Source: Gordonia westfalica (GTDB taxonomy: Bacteria > Actinomycetota > Actinomycetes > Mycobacteriales > Mycobacteriaceae). Taken from it: 64,000 nt of DNA. Within the stretch, counting starts at the first letter, position 1. Each line of letters starts with the position of its first letter. The stretch spans positions 1,922,001 through 1,986,000 of the forward strand of contig NZ_FNLM01000034.1 in assembly GCF_900105725.1 (NCBI RefSeq), written 5' to 3'. Of this stretch, positions 35,572-45,200 are shown piece by piece. Position numbers and translations under genes: made by a program. Below the pieces are notes generated by a model. That model worked only from the letters and a program-made list of their open reading frames with translations, did not search any database and was not told the origin of the DNA.

Positions 35572-38065
35572 GTGCGTGCGCGCCGCGGTGCGACGGCGAT
35601 CCTCGCTGCCACCCCGGGCGCCCGCGCGTCGCGCCTCCGTCGGCGGATCGCCTCCTCGCCCTCCACGACCACCGGGATGATCAGCGACCACCCGAGGCAC
35701 GCCAGCCACTGCCCACCGGTCAGCGATGTGGTCTGCAGGAGCTCCTGCATGAAGCCGAGTTCGACGGACAGAACGGTGACCACGAGGGGGATCGACAAGA
35801 TCTTCAACGCACCCAGGATCGGCGGTGACAAGCCGGATTCCGGATCACGGCGCATCGTCAGACCGGCCAGGATCGAACCGAGCGAGAGGACGACGAAGGC
35901 GGTCGTCATCGGCACGTTCGGTTCGGTGGGACTCATCGACCCCGGGGCGAGGAGCATCGCCGCCAGCGTCACCGCGAACTGGAGAACCCCGTAGGCGAAC
36001 CACTGGACGAACGCCTTCCGGTTGGCGATGGGCTGCGTCGGATCACGCGGTGGCTTGTCCATGAGCCCCGGAGGCGACGGGTCCTGCATGATCACGATGA
36101 CCGGGAACAACGTGATGAAGAAGTGTTGGAACACCACCATCAGCGGCGACAGCGCGACACCGTCGTTGATGTCGAAGATGCTCGCGACCAGGAACAGCAG
36201 GACCAGCGAGAACAGCTTGGACATCTGATAGCGGATGTAGGCGAGGATCCTGTCATACACGCTGCGGCCCAGGCGGATCGCGGTGATCAGCGTGCCGAAG
36301 TTGTCGTCGGTCAGGATGAGCTTTCCCGCCTGTTTGGTCACCTCGCTCCCCGACCCCATCGCGACGCCGATGTCGGCCTTCTTGAGGGCGGCGGCGTCGT
36401 TGACCGCGTCGCCGGTCATCGCGACGATCGCGCCGCCGCGCTGCATGACGTCGGCGAGGCGCAGTTTGTCGGCCGGGGTGACGCGACCGAAGACGTGCAG
36501 CCGCGGGAGTCTCCGGACGAGTTCGTCGTCGGTCATACCGGCGAGGTCCGCACCGCTGATCGCGCCCGGGCCTCGTCGAGCGGGACCTCCCGTCGCCCCG
36601 GCCGATAGGCCGAGCGACACCGTGCGAGAAGCACATCCGGTCCGCCCTTGACCATCTCGACGAAATGCGTGGCGCCGTCCACCGGGAGGTGGTGATAGGT
36701 CGCCATGAACTTGTACGACGAGTCGAACGGGACCTCGGCCACCCGCGGATAGGTCCGTCTCGTCAGTGGTGCGTCGACGCCCATCTTGGCGGCGAGCACG
36801 ATCAGCGCCGCCTCCGTGGGGTCCCCGACCACCGCACCGTCGTCGGAGACGACGGCGTCGCTGTCGAGACACATACCGTACGCCAGCAGCGTGAAGTCGG
36901 GGACCTCCTCGCCGGCGGCCTGCGTGATGGCCCCGGTCTTGCGGTATCCCTCCCCCTCGACCGCGAACCACCGGCCGTGAAAGTACAACGACCGCACCGT
37001 CATCTGGTTCATCGTCAGGGTGCCGGTCTTGTCCGAGTTGATCAGGCTCGTCGCACCGAGCGTCTCGACGTCGGTGAGGTTCTTGACGACCGCCCTGGCC
37101 TCGGCGAGTTGCCGCGCCCCGAAGGCCAGCATCGCCTGCACGAAGGTGGGCATGCCCGTGGGAATCGCCGAGACGCCCATCGAGATGCCCAGCAGCATCA
37201 CGGTCGCCGCATCCTGGCCACGCAGGAGCCCGATGACGACGATGATCGCCACGGCGACCCACGCGATCACACCGAGCAGGCGGGTCAGCGAGTCGAGTTC
37301 GCGCTGGAGCGGGGATCTGCGCGGCGGAATCGCGGAGAGCAACGACGCGATCCGGCCCATCTGCGTCCGCATACCGGTCTCGGTCACCACGATCGTCGCG
37401 GTTCCACGGGTGACCGAGGTGTTCTGGAACGCCATGTCGGTGCGGTCGCCGAGCGCGACGGACGCGTCGGCGAGTACGTCGGGACTCTTGGGTACCGGCG
37501 CACTCTCCCCCGTCAGCGCAGCCTCCTGGGTCTCGAGGGTGGCCGACTGCAGCAGCCGTCCGTCCGCCGGGACCAGGTCACCGGCCTCGAGTTCGACGAT
37601 GTCGCCCGGGACCAGTTGCGCCGCAGGCACCTCCTGCAGGACGCCACCGCGCACCACGCGGGCCTTCGGAACCTGTATCCGCGCAAGCGCATCCACGCTC
37701 GCCCGCGCCTTCAGCTCCTGCCGCGTCCCGAGCACGACGTTGACGACCACCAGGACCGCCACCACGAGTGCGGTGGAGATCTCCGCGATCACCAGGCTGA
37801 TGATCACCACGGCAACCAGCATGAGGTTCATCGGGTCTTTCAGCTGCACCAGCGCGATCGCCCACGGCGACGGTGCGGGCTCGGCGGCGATCTCGTTGTC
37901 GCCATGGTGTTTCCGCCGCGAGTCGACCTCCGCGGGAGCCAGCCCCTGCCGGCGGTCGGAACACAGTGCCGCGATGACGGCGTCGGCGTCCAGGCAGTGC
38001 CACGCCGTCTCGTCGGCATCGTTGCCGCCCTGCGCAGGCGGAGGCACGGGGCCGACGGCGGCCAT
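35568..38065 (-). pseudogene. P-type cation-transporting ATPase, disrupted by frameshift plus deletion
   Basis: The 5' part (38065 to about 36565) encodes the N-terminus, A-domain (LTGESAPVPKS), TM4 (AIPTGMPTFV instead of PEGLP) and the phosphorylation site SDKTGTLTMNQMT, then the N-domain up to VKGGPDVLLARC. The 3' part (about 36565 to 35568) is in a different frame and resumes at ISGADLAGMTDDELV, TGDAVNDAAALKKADIG and the C-terminal TM segments. The stretch between (roughly 90 residues, including the usual DPPR and MITGD motifs) is missing. A deletion with frame loss near 36565 therefore inactivated the pump. The family is close to P2-type Ca2+/H+ ATPases. Confidence 0.8.
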
Positions 38066-38066
38066 C

Positions 38067-38906
38067 TCACAACTCCTGGAAGGGCGTGGGAATCCAGTGC
38101 AACGCCTGGTCCGGCTGTCGATATCCGTGCGGCTTCTGTCGTTTCGGCAACGTGACGGCGGGACGTTCGAGCGGTTCGTAGGGCACCTGGCTCAGCAGGT
38201 GGCTGATCACGTTGAGCCGACCGCGCTTCTTGTCGTTGTTGGAGACGACATACCAAGGTGCCCAACCGGTGTCGGTGTATCGGAACATCTCGTCGCGGGC
38301 TCGCGAGAAGTCGTACCAGCGACTGTAGGATTCGAGATCGGTCTTCGAGAGTTTCCAGGTCTTGCGCGGATCGTCGATGCGACTCTGGAGACGCAGCGCC
38401 TGCTGCTCCTGACTGACCTCGAGCCAGTACTTCAGGAGGATGATCCCCGAATCGACCATCGCCCGTTCCACGGTCGGCGTCTGCTGCAGGAACTGGCGGG
38501 TCTGCTCCTCGGTACAGAACCCGAGGACACGTTCTATTCCGGCACGGTTGTACCAGCTCCGGTCGAAGATGACGATCTCCCCGGCCGCCGGCAGATGGGG
38601 TACGTACCGCTGGAGATACATCTGCGATCTCTCCCGGTCGGACGGGGCGGGCAGCGCGACCACCCGGAACACCCGCGGGCTCACACGCGCCGTGATCGCC
38701 TTGATGACCCCGCCCTTGCCTGCGGTGTCCCGCCCCTCGAAGACCACACAGACCTTGGCCCCCGACGACGTGACCCATTGCTGCATCGCCACCAGTTCGG
38801 CATGAAGCGGCTTGAGTGCCTTCCGGTACGCCTTGTCCGACATGGGGGCGACGGCCTCACGCTCGTGGCCGCCGGACTTCTTTCCCCGATGCTTTTTGCC
38901 ACCCAT
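38067..38906 (-). CDS. ppk2: Polyphosphate kinase 2 family protein
   Basis: A 279-residue PPK2: Walker A VVFEGRDTAGKGGVIKA at about 55-70, Walker B VIFDRSWYNRAGIERV near 115, and the lid-module sequence SRIDDPRKTWKLSKTDLES. It moves phosphate between polyphosphate and nucleoside (di)phosphates. Length fits class I (NDP-phosphorylating) enzymes. The basic, Lys/His-rich N-terminus may contact polyphosphate. ATG 38906 has GAGGTGA upstream. It heads the operon PPK2 / P-type ATPase / SulP. Confidence 0.92.
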   Translation of the reverse strand: MGGKKHRGKKSGGHEREAVAPMSDKAYRKALKPLHAELVAMQQWVTSSGAKVCVVFEGRDTAGKGGVIKAITARVSPRVFRVVALPAPSDRERSQMYLQRYVPHLPAAGEIVIFDRSWYNRAGIERVLGFCTEEQTRQFLQQTPTVERAMVDSGIILLKYWLEVSQEQQALRLQSRIDDPRKTWKLSKTDLESYSRWYDFSRARDEMFRYTDTGWAPWYVVSNNDKKRGRLNVISHLLSQVPYEPLERPAVTLPKRQKPHGYRQPDQALHWIPTPFQEL

Positions 38907-39054
38907 CGTTCACCTCGCGATCATCGGTCGACGCCACCCCTTTCGGCGAGGGCCGGGGCCAGTCCTGTCGTATTGTCGACCGCCGGGAACACGCTCACAT
39001 CCGAATGCTCGAACCGGGCTCAGATCGTGTCGATTCCGCCATTCACAGACGGAA

Positions 39055-39084
39055 ACGGCCCGGGCAGAGTTCTGCCCGGGCCGT
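39055..39084 (-). terminator. Perfect GC-rich hairpin terminator
   Basis: ACGGCCCGGGCAGA (39055-39068) is fully complementary to TCTGCCCGGGCCGT (39071-39084). It lies 20 bases past the stop of the leftward acyl-CoA dehydrogenase gene. Read leftward it is followed by TTCCGTC rather than a T-run. Confidence 0.85.
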
Positions 39085-39103
39085 CGTCGGAGTCCGCGTG
39101 GGG

Positions 39104-40330
39104 TCAGCCGCGCAGCAGCCCCTTGGCGACGTGGGTCACCTGGATCTCGTTGCTGCCCGCGTAGATCATGAGCGACTTGGCGTCTCGCGCGAGCTGCTCG
39201 ACCCGGTACTCGGCCATGTAGCCGTTGCCGCCGAACAACTGCACGGCCTCCATCGCGACGTCGGTCGCGGCCTTCGACGAGTAGAGCTTCATCGCCGATG
39301 CCTCCGACAGGCTCAGCGGCTTACCCGCCTTGCTGCGTTCGATCGCGCTGAAGAGCATGTTCTGCACGTTGATCCGGGCGATCTCCATCTCGGCGAGCTT
39401 GAGCTGGATGAGCTGGAACTGGGCGATCTCCTGGCCCCACAGCTTGCGTGTCTTGGCGTAATCGATCGACAGGCGCTGCGCCTCGTTGATGATGCCCAGC
39501 GACAGCGCTGCGATGCCCACGCGTTCCGCGGTGAACCCGGCCTTGGCCCCCTCGGAACCGCGGGAATCCTCACCGGTGTCCTCGGTCTCGCCGAGCAGGC
39601 GGTCCTTGCCGACCCGGACGTTGTCGAAGAACAGCTCACCGGTCGGCGAGCTCATCATGCCCATCTTCTTGAACGGTTTGCCCTGGACGAGTCCCGGCAT
39701 CCCCTTGTCGAGGACGAAGGACAGCACCTTGCGGTCACGCATGGGCGTCCCGCTTCCGTCGTCGAGTTTCGCGAACACGACGATGGTGTCGGCGTACGGA
39801 CCGTTGGTGATGAACGTCTTCTGTCCGTTGAGGATGTAGTCGTCACCGTCCCGGCGGACCGTCGTCTTCATGCCACCGAGGGCGTCGGAGCCCGAATCGG
39901 GTTCGGTGATCGCCCAGGCGCCGACCTTCTCCATCGTGACGAGCTCCGGCAGCCAGCGCTTCTTCTGGGCGAGGGTGCCCTTGCCGCGGATCGTCGAGGC
40001 GGTCAGGCCCATGCTCACACCCAGCGAGGCGACGAGCCCCAGGCACACACCCGCCAGCTCGATGTTGACCATCATGAACATCGAGCCGCCCATGCCGCCG
40101 CCCTCGCCGGAGGATTTCTTCTTCTCCCCGTTGGCTTCTGCGGCGAGTTCCTTCTCCAGCGCATCCTTGGCCATCGCGTCGACCCCGAAGGTCGACAGCA
40201 GCTTGCGGGTGATGTCGTACGGGGGCAGCACGCCGGACTCGAGCTCGTCGAGATGTGGCCGGATCTCCTTGTCGATGAACGCGCGCAGCGCGTCCCGCAC
40301 CATCAGATCTTCTTCGGACCACTCGAACAT
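39104..40330 (-). CDS. Acyl-CoA dehydrogenase
   Basis: A 408-residue FadE-type flavoenzyme that introduces the alpha-beta double bond in acyl-CoAs. Visible: AWAITEPDSGSDALGGMKTT (FAD/substrate site, signature 1), GQKTFITNGPYAD, and QLFGGNGYMAEYRVEQLARDAK (signature 2; the Glu in AEYRVE or nearby is the probable catalytic base). An unusual insert rich in Lys and Gly (EKKKSSGEGGGMGGS) lies near residue 70-85. ATG 40330 is preferred over GTG 40336 because GGGAGAG then sits at a proper distance. Single gene with its own terminator. Confidence 0.9.
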   Translation of the reverse strand: MFEWSEEDLMVRDALRAFIDKEIRPHLDELESGVLPPYDITRKLLSTFGVDAMAKDALEKELAAEANGEKKKSSGEGGGMGGSMFMMVNIELAGVCLGLVASLGVSMGLTASTIRGKGTLAQKKRWLPELVTMEKVGAWAITEPDSGSDALGGMKTTVRRDGDDYILNGQKTFITNGPYADTIVVFAKLDDGSGTPMRDRKVLSFVLDKGMPGLVQGKPFKKMGMMSSPTGELFFDNVRVGKDRLLGETEDTGEDSRGSEGAKAGFTAERVGIAALSLGIINEAQRLSIDYAKTRKLWGQEIAQFQLIQLKLAEMEIARINVQNMLFSAIERSKAGKPLSLSEASAMKLYSSKAATDVAMEAVQLFGGNGYMAEYRVEQLARDAKSLMIYAGSNEIQVTHVAKGLLRG

Positions 40331-40444
40331 CGTCACTCTCCCAGACCAGTGCCCGCCCGGGGGCGAACACGTTTCAGTTTTGCCGACTCAACTGTGTCAG
40401 GAGTCACTGGCGATGTCTAGGTACGTCCACTCGTTTTTGTTTCT

Positions 40445-40930
40445 TCAGTGCCGGGACCAGGAGTAAGAGGTGGCCGGCCGGACCTCGACCCGGAAGTAGC
40501 CTGCCGGGTGGTCACACAGAAGCGCCTGCGCGACGGGCATCGCGACGACGATCGACGCACCCGCGGTGTTCGTGGAGTCGCGCCAGTCGTGGGCACGGCG
40601 CACGAACTCCTCGACGCTCTCGCCACCATGGGGCCGGGACGCCGGATCGGTGAAGAACGCCGCCAGATCGCGGGGGTCGATCTCCTCGGGAGTCAGTCCC
40701 GCCCAGGAGCCGACGTCCAATGTCCTGAGGGCGTCGTCGACGACGGGCTCCTCGACCAGGAGCCGGGCGCTCTCGACTGTCGCGGCCTCCGGCCCGCAGA
40801 CCGCGACCGGTCCGGCGACCGACCCGGCGAGCGCTTCGATGTCGCGCCGGCCTCGATCGTCCAGAGGCGCATCACCGCCGAAGCGCACCGATCGGTTGGG
40901 ACCGGTGCGCCCGGCGGTGATGACCTGCAT
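40445..40930 (-). CDS. Histidine-phosphatase-fold protein lacking catalytic histidines
   Basis: A 161-residue protein aligned with the phosphoglycerate mutase/histidine phosphatase fold (LDDRGRRDIEAL, VDDALRTLDVGSWAGLTPEEI, PHGGESVEEFVRRAHDW). The nucleophile motif RHGxT is replaced by TAGRTGPNR, so both the Arg and His are missing, and the second catalytic His is replaced in IVVAMPVAQALL. It should be catalytically dead as a phosphatase. It is third in the cobalamin-riboswitch operon after cbtB and cbtA (14-base gap). A related protein often follows cbtAB in actinobacteria; its role in cobalt uptake is unknown. Confidence 0.7.
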   Translation of the reverse strand: MQVITAGRTGPNRSVRFGGDAPLDDRGRRDIEALAGSVAGPVAVCGPEAATVESARLLVEEPVVDDALRTLDVGSWAGLTPEEIDPRDLAAFFTDPASRPHGGESVEEFVRRAHDWRDSTNTAGASIVVAMPVAQALLCDHPAGYFRVEVRPATSYSWSRH

Positions 40931-40944
40931 TGTCCGACGTCGGG

Positions 40945-41769
40945 TCAGCCCTGGGTGGCGCCGGCCGCGCGAGCCGTGGAGTTCTTCGAGCGGGCCATCG
41001 CGCCGAGGATCAGGGCGAAAACGACGGTCAGGACCGTCCAGAGAATCACCTGGTTGACGATCGTGTACACGCGGAAGTCGCCGACCACATCGGCCGGGAA
41101 TCCCGGGAACACGATCTGGCCGGCGTCGTTGCGCACCGGCTCGGGCACCTCGTGGAAGGACGGCAGCAGCGCGATGGTGATCCCGACCCCGACGAGGTAG
41201 GCCGCGCCGCCGACGACCGCCGACACCAGCCCGCCGATCCGCGGGCGAAGCCACAGCGCGAGCACGACCGCTGCGATCGCCAGGACAACCGAGGCGATCG
41301 TGATGGTCAGGAATGCGCCGGTCCGATCCCCGATCGTGTCGTCGTCCCCCACCGCCGGCGGATTGGCCGGGTAGGCGAAGAACGGCACGCCGAAGACCGC
41401 GACGAATCCGATGGCCCCGAGCACCGCGGCGACCGCACGGGCGTCGGTGGCCGGATACCGATTGCCGAGATAGCTCCACAGCACGGTGAAGGCGACCGCG
41501 AAGAACGCGCCCATGCACAGCGCGAACACCACGTTGCCGACGCCGGCGCCGAGGTTCTCCTGCATGGCGCGGGTGAAGACCTCGCCGCCGTCACCGTGGG
41601 AATGGCCGCCGGCGGCGTGCGCCAGCGTCTCCTCGGCTTCCGACCGTTCGCCCTCGTAGTCGACGGCCTTCGCCACCACGGGTTCGAGGTAGAAGCGCGC
41701 GAAGACGAACGAGACGATGCCGGCGATCAGGCCCGAGAGCAGACCTGCGCCGATGAATTTCTTCTCCAT
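40945..41769 (-). CDS. cbtA: Cobalt transporter subunit CbtA
   Basis: A 274-residue membrane protein with about 5-6 TM segments. It opens FIGAGLLSGLIAGIVSFVFARF and has a His-rich loop HAAGGHSHGDGG after TM1, which can bind metal, as in CbtA proteins. The pair cbtB-cbtA is predicted to import cobalt for cobalamin synthesis and is regulated by cobalamin riboswitches in many bacteria. Here the riboswitch lies upstream of cbtB. ATG 41769 lies 49 bases after the cbtB stop. Confidence 0.9.
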   Translation of the reverse strand: MEKKFIGAGLLSGLIAGIVSFVFARFYLEPVVAKAVDYEGERSEAEETLAHAAGGHSHGDGGEVFTRAMQENLGAGVGNVVFALCMGAFFAVAFTVLWSYLGNRYPATDARAVAAVLGAIGFVAVFGVPFFAYPANPPAVGDDDTIGDRTGAFLTITIASVVLAIAAVVLALWLRPRIGGLVSAVVGGAAYLVGVGITIALLPSFHEVPEPVRNDAGQIVFPGFPADVVGDFRVYTIVNQVILWTVLTVVFALILGAMARSKNSTARAAGATQG

Positions 41770-41818
41770 GTGAACTTGTCCCCTGGATCGGTGAGTGTCT
41801 GGTGGTTGCTCAGCCGAC

Positions 41819-42052
41819 TCAGTGGCAGGGGAAGCCGAGGAAGTGGCGGGCGTCGTGCACGAACTCGTGCACGTGCGTGTCCGCGCCGAAGACGGAGACG
41901 ACGCCCTGGTCGTAGCCGAGGAAGTAGTAGGCGAGCCCGGCCAGCAGCACGGTGAGGCTCAGCCAGAGCGCCGCGCTCGCGACCGAGAGGTCCGGTACCG
42001 CGATCGCACGGGTGGGTGACTTGACCGCTTCGGTCGTACGGGGAGACGTCAT
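41819..42052 (-). CDS. cbtB: Cobalt transporter subunit CbtB
   Basis: A 77-residue protein with one TM segment (SAALWLSLTVLLAGLAYYFLG) and the C-terminal signature VHEFVHDARHFLGFPCH, whose His and Cys residues are expected metal ligands. ATG 42052 has AAAGGAC upstream; a longer frame to 42118 would read into the riboswitch region. It is the first gene after the riboswitch. Confidence 0.92.
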   Translation of the reverse strand: MTSPRTTEAVKSPTRAIAVPDLSVASAALWLSLTVLLAGLAYYFLGYDQGVVSVFGADTHVHEFVHDARHFLGFPCH

Positions 42053-42102
42053 GGGATTTGTCCTTTCGCCGATCTCGCGTCGGTGAGTATGTGGATCAGT
42101 TG

Positions 42103-42231
42103 CTCGCCGGCACGGCATCCTGACTCACGTCTTCCCCAGGCACCGTCGAAATCCTCGACCGCGTCCGGCGTCGTCGTTCACAGTGGCGCGACCGTTCCGG
42201 ATTCTCACCGGATTCCCCGTACAGGCGTGTG
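42103..42231 (-). ncRNA. Cobalamin (AdoCbl) riboswitch controlling cbtBA
   Basis: On the minus strand the sequence shows the conserved core in order: GGGAATCCGGTGAGAATCCG, then GGTCGCGCCACTGTGA, a variable arm, then the CTGGGGAAGACGTG region and GAGTCAGGATGCC. These are the P3-P6 core and B12-box elements of the cobalamin riboswitch. It ends about 50 bases before the cbtB start, so high cobalamin should shut off cobalt import by hiding the ribosome site or ending transcription. Confidence 0.93.
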
Positions 42232-42250
42232 TCGACTGTATACCCCGGCC

Positions 42251-42268
42251 TGTCACACATGTGCGACA
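42251..42268. promoter_or_regulatory. Palindrome between lhr and the cbt riboswitch
   Basis: TGTCACACATGTGCGACA is an 18-base inverted repeat with a single mismatched pair. It lies 10 bases upstream of the lhr start and overlaps its -10-like CATAGT (42267-42272). On the other strand it is just upstream of a TACAGT-like -10 that could start the riboswitch RNA. It may be an operator acting on either or both genes; the regulator is unknown. Confidence 0.45.
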
Positions 42269-42278
42269 TAGTGGAGAG

Positions 42279-45200
42279 ATGCCCCGCCCCTCGGTACTCG
42301 ATCGCTTCACCGCCCCCACCCGGCGATGGTTCACCGGGGCGTTCACCAAGCCGACCGCAGCGCAGAAGGGCGCCTGGACCTCCATCGCCGACGGGGCGAA
42401 CACACTGGTCATCGCCCCGACGGGTTCCGGCAAGACGCTCGCGGCCTTCCTGTGGGCCCTCGACCGGCTCGCCGCCGACGCCGCCACCCGCCGACCGGGC
42501 ACGAAGGTCGTCTACATCTCCCCGCTCAAGGCGCTGGCCGTCGACGTGGAGCGCAACCTGCGGGCGCCGCTGACCGGCATCACCCGCGCCGCGCAGGAAC
42601 TCGACCTGCCCGAACCGAACATCACGGTCGGCGTCCGGTCCGGCGACACCTCGGCCGCCGATCGTCGCGCACTGGTCAAGACCCCGCCCGACATCCTGAT
42701 CACCACCCCGGAGTCGCTGTACCTCATGCTGACCTCCGCGGCACGGGAGAGCCTCACGAACGTCGAGGCGATCATCGTCGACGAGGTCCACGCGGTCGCC
42801 TCGACCAAACGCGGCACCCACCTGGCGCTGACCCTCGAACGCCTCGACGAGTTGCTCGAGAAACCCGCCCAGCGAATCGGCCTGTCGGCGACCGTGCGGC
42901 CACCCGAGGTGGTGGCCGGATTCCTCTCCGGGTCGGCGCCGTGCCAGGTGGTCAAACCCAAGGCCGACAAGACCTTCGACCTCCGCGTCGACGTGCCGGT
43001 CGAGGACATGGCCAACATCCCGCCCGCGGCCGGTCCCGACGGCGCCGACCCGTCCGAACTCGACGACGCCTTCTCCCCCACGGCCGGATCGCTGTGGCCG
43101 TACGTCGAGGCGTCGATCGTCGACCAGATCGAGGCCAACCGGGCGACGATCGTGTTCGCCAACTCACGACGCCTCGCCGAGAAGCTCACCGCCCGGCTCA
43201 ACGAGATCCACGCCGAGCGGCAGGGCGTGACCGCCGAACCGGCCGCCAATCCGAAGGTCGCGGGCGGGGCACCCGCGTTCGTGATGGGCAGCGGGGCGAG
43301 TTCCGGCGCCGAGGCGCTTCTCGCGCGGGCGCACCACGGTTCGGTCAGCAAGGAGCACCGCGCCCAGATCGAGGACGACCTCAAAGCCGGACGGCTCGCC
43401 TGCGTGGTCGCGACCAGCTCGCTGGAGCTCGGCATCGACATGGGCGCGGTCGATCTCGTCATCCAGGTGGAGGCGCCGCCGTCGGTCGCCAGCGGCCTGC
43501 AGCGCATCGGCCGTGCGGGCCACCAGGTCGGCGAGATCAGCCAGGGCATCCTCTACCCCAAACACCGCACCGACCTGCTGCACTGCACGGTCACCGTCGG
43601 CCGCATGCTCGACGGCGCGATCGAGGAGATCAAGGTTCCCCAGAATCCCCTCGACATCCTCGCCCAACAGACGATCGCCGCTGCCGCCGTCGACGATCTC
43701 GAGGTCGACCACTGGTACGAGGTGGTCCGCCGCGCGGCTCCGTATCGAGATCTCGGACGCGGCGTCTTCGACGCGACACTCGATCTCATCGCCGGCCGGT
43801 TCCCCTCCGACGAGTTCGCCGAACTCCGTCCCCGGGTCAACTGGGACCGCGACGCGGGGGTGATCACGGGACGCCGCGGCGCACAACGGCTTGCCGTGAC
43901 ATCGGGTGGATCGATCCCCGATCGTGGCTTGTTCGGTGTGTTCATGGTGGGCGAGAAGTCCACGCGGGTGGGCGAACTCGACGAGGAGATGGTCTACGAG
44001 TCCCGGGTCGGAGACGTGTTCGCACTCGGCGCGACCAGCTGGCGGATCGAGGACATCACCCACGACCGCGTCCTCGTCTCACCGGCCTTCGGCCAGCCCG
44101 GCCGGTTGCCGTTCTGGATCGGCGACGCGATCGGCCGGCCCGCCGAACTCGGTGCCGCGATCGGTGCGTTCACCGGCGCCATCGCCGATCCCGGCAAGCT
44201 CGACGCCCACGCCGAACGCCTCGGTCTGACCGAGAACGCGCGCACCAACCTCGCCACCCTCATCGCCGAACAACGCGAGGCGACGGGACACGTCCCCACC
44301 GACCGGACACTCGTCGTCGAACGGTTCCGCGACGAACTCGGCGACTGGCGTGTCATCCTGCACTCCCCGTACGGATTGCGTGTCCACGCGCCGTGGGCGA
44401 GCGCCATCTCGCAGAAACTCCTCGCGACGCTGGGCATCGAGGGCGCGACCACCGCATCCGACGACGGCATCATCCTCCGCCTCCCCGACACCGACGACGC
44501 ACCTCCGGGCGCCGACGTGTTCCTCCTCGATCCGGACGAGGTCGAACAGTTCGTCACCGACGGTCTCGCCGACTCGTCGATGTTCGCCTCCCGGTTCCGC
44601 GAATGCGCCGCCCGCGCACTGCTTCTGCCCCGCCGTGATCCCGGTCGGCGCGCACCGCTCTGGCAGCAGCGGCAGCGCAGTGCCCAATTGCTCTCCGTCG
44701 CATCCAAGTTCCCGGACTTCCCGATCGTCCTCGAAGCGGTACGGGAATGCCTGCAGGACGTGTACGACCTCCCCGCACTGCTCGATCTGCTCACTCGTAT
44801 CCGATCGCGTCGGATACGCGTCGTGGAGACCGAGACGCCGAGTCCGTCCCCGTTCGCGGCGTCGCTGCTGTTCGGGTACGTGGGCGCCTTCATGTACGCC
44901 GACGACGCACCCCTCGCCGAACGTCGCGCGGCGGCACTGTCACTCGACACCAGCCTGCTGGCGCAGCTGCTGGGCCGCGTCGACCTGCGTGAGCTGCTCG
45001 ATCCCGGGGTCATCGCCGAGGTCATCGCGCGCCTGCAGCGCCTCTCCCCGGACCGTCAGGCGCGCGACGCCGAGGACGTCGTCGACCTGCTCCGCTGGCT
45101 CGGACCGCTGACCACCGAGGAGGTCGAGGCGAGGTATCGGGGCGAAGCGCCCGTCGGCGACGTTCTGGCCGACCTGCACCGCAGCGGACAGATCATCTCG

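Noticed and set aside
42183..42278. ATG 42183 as the start of lhr
   Set aside because: The added 32 residues would be read from the antisense of the cobalamin riboswitch. ATG 42279 has GGAGAG and starts at the conserved helicase N-terminus.
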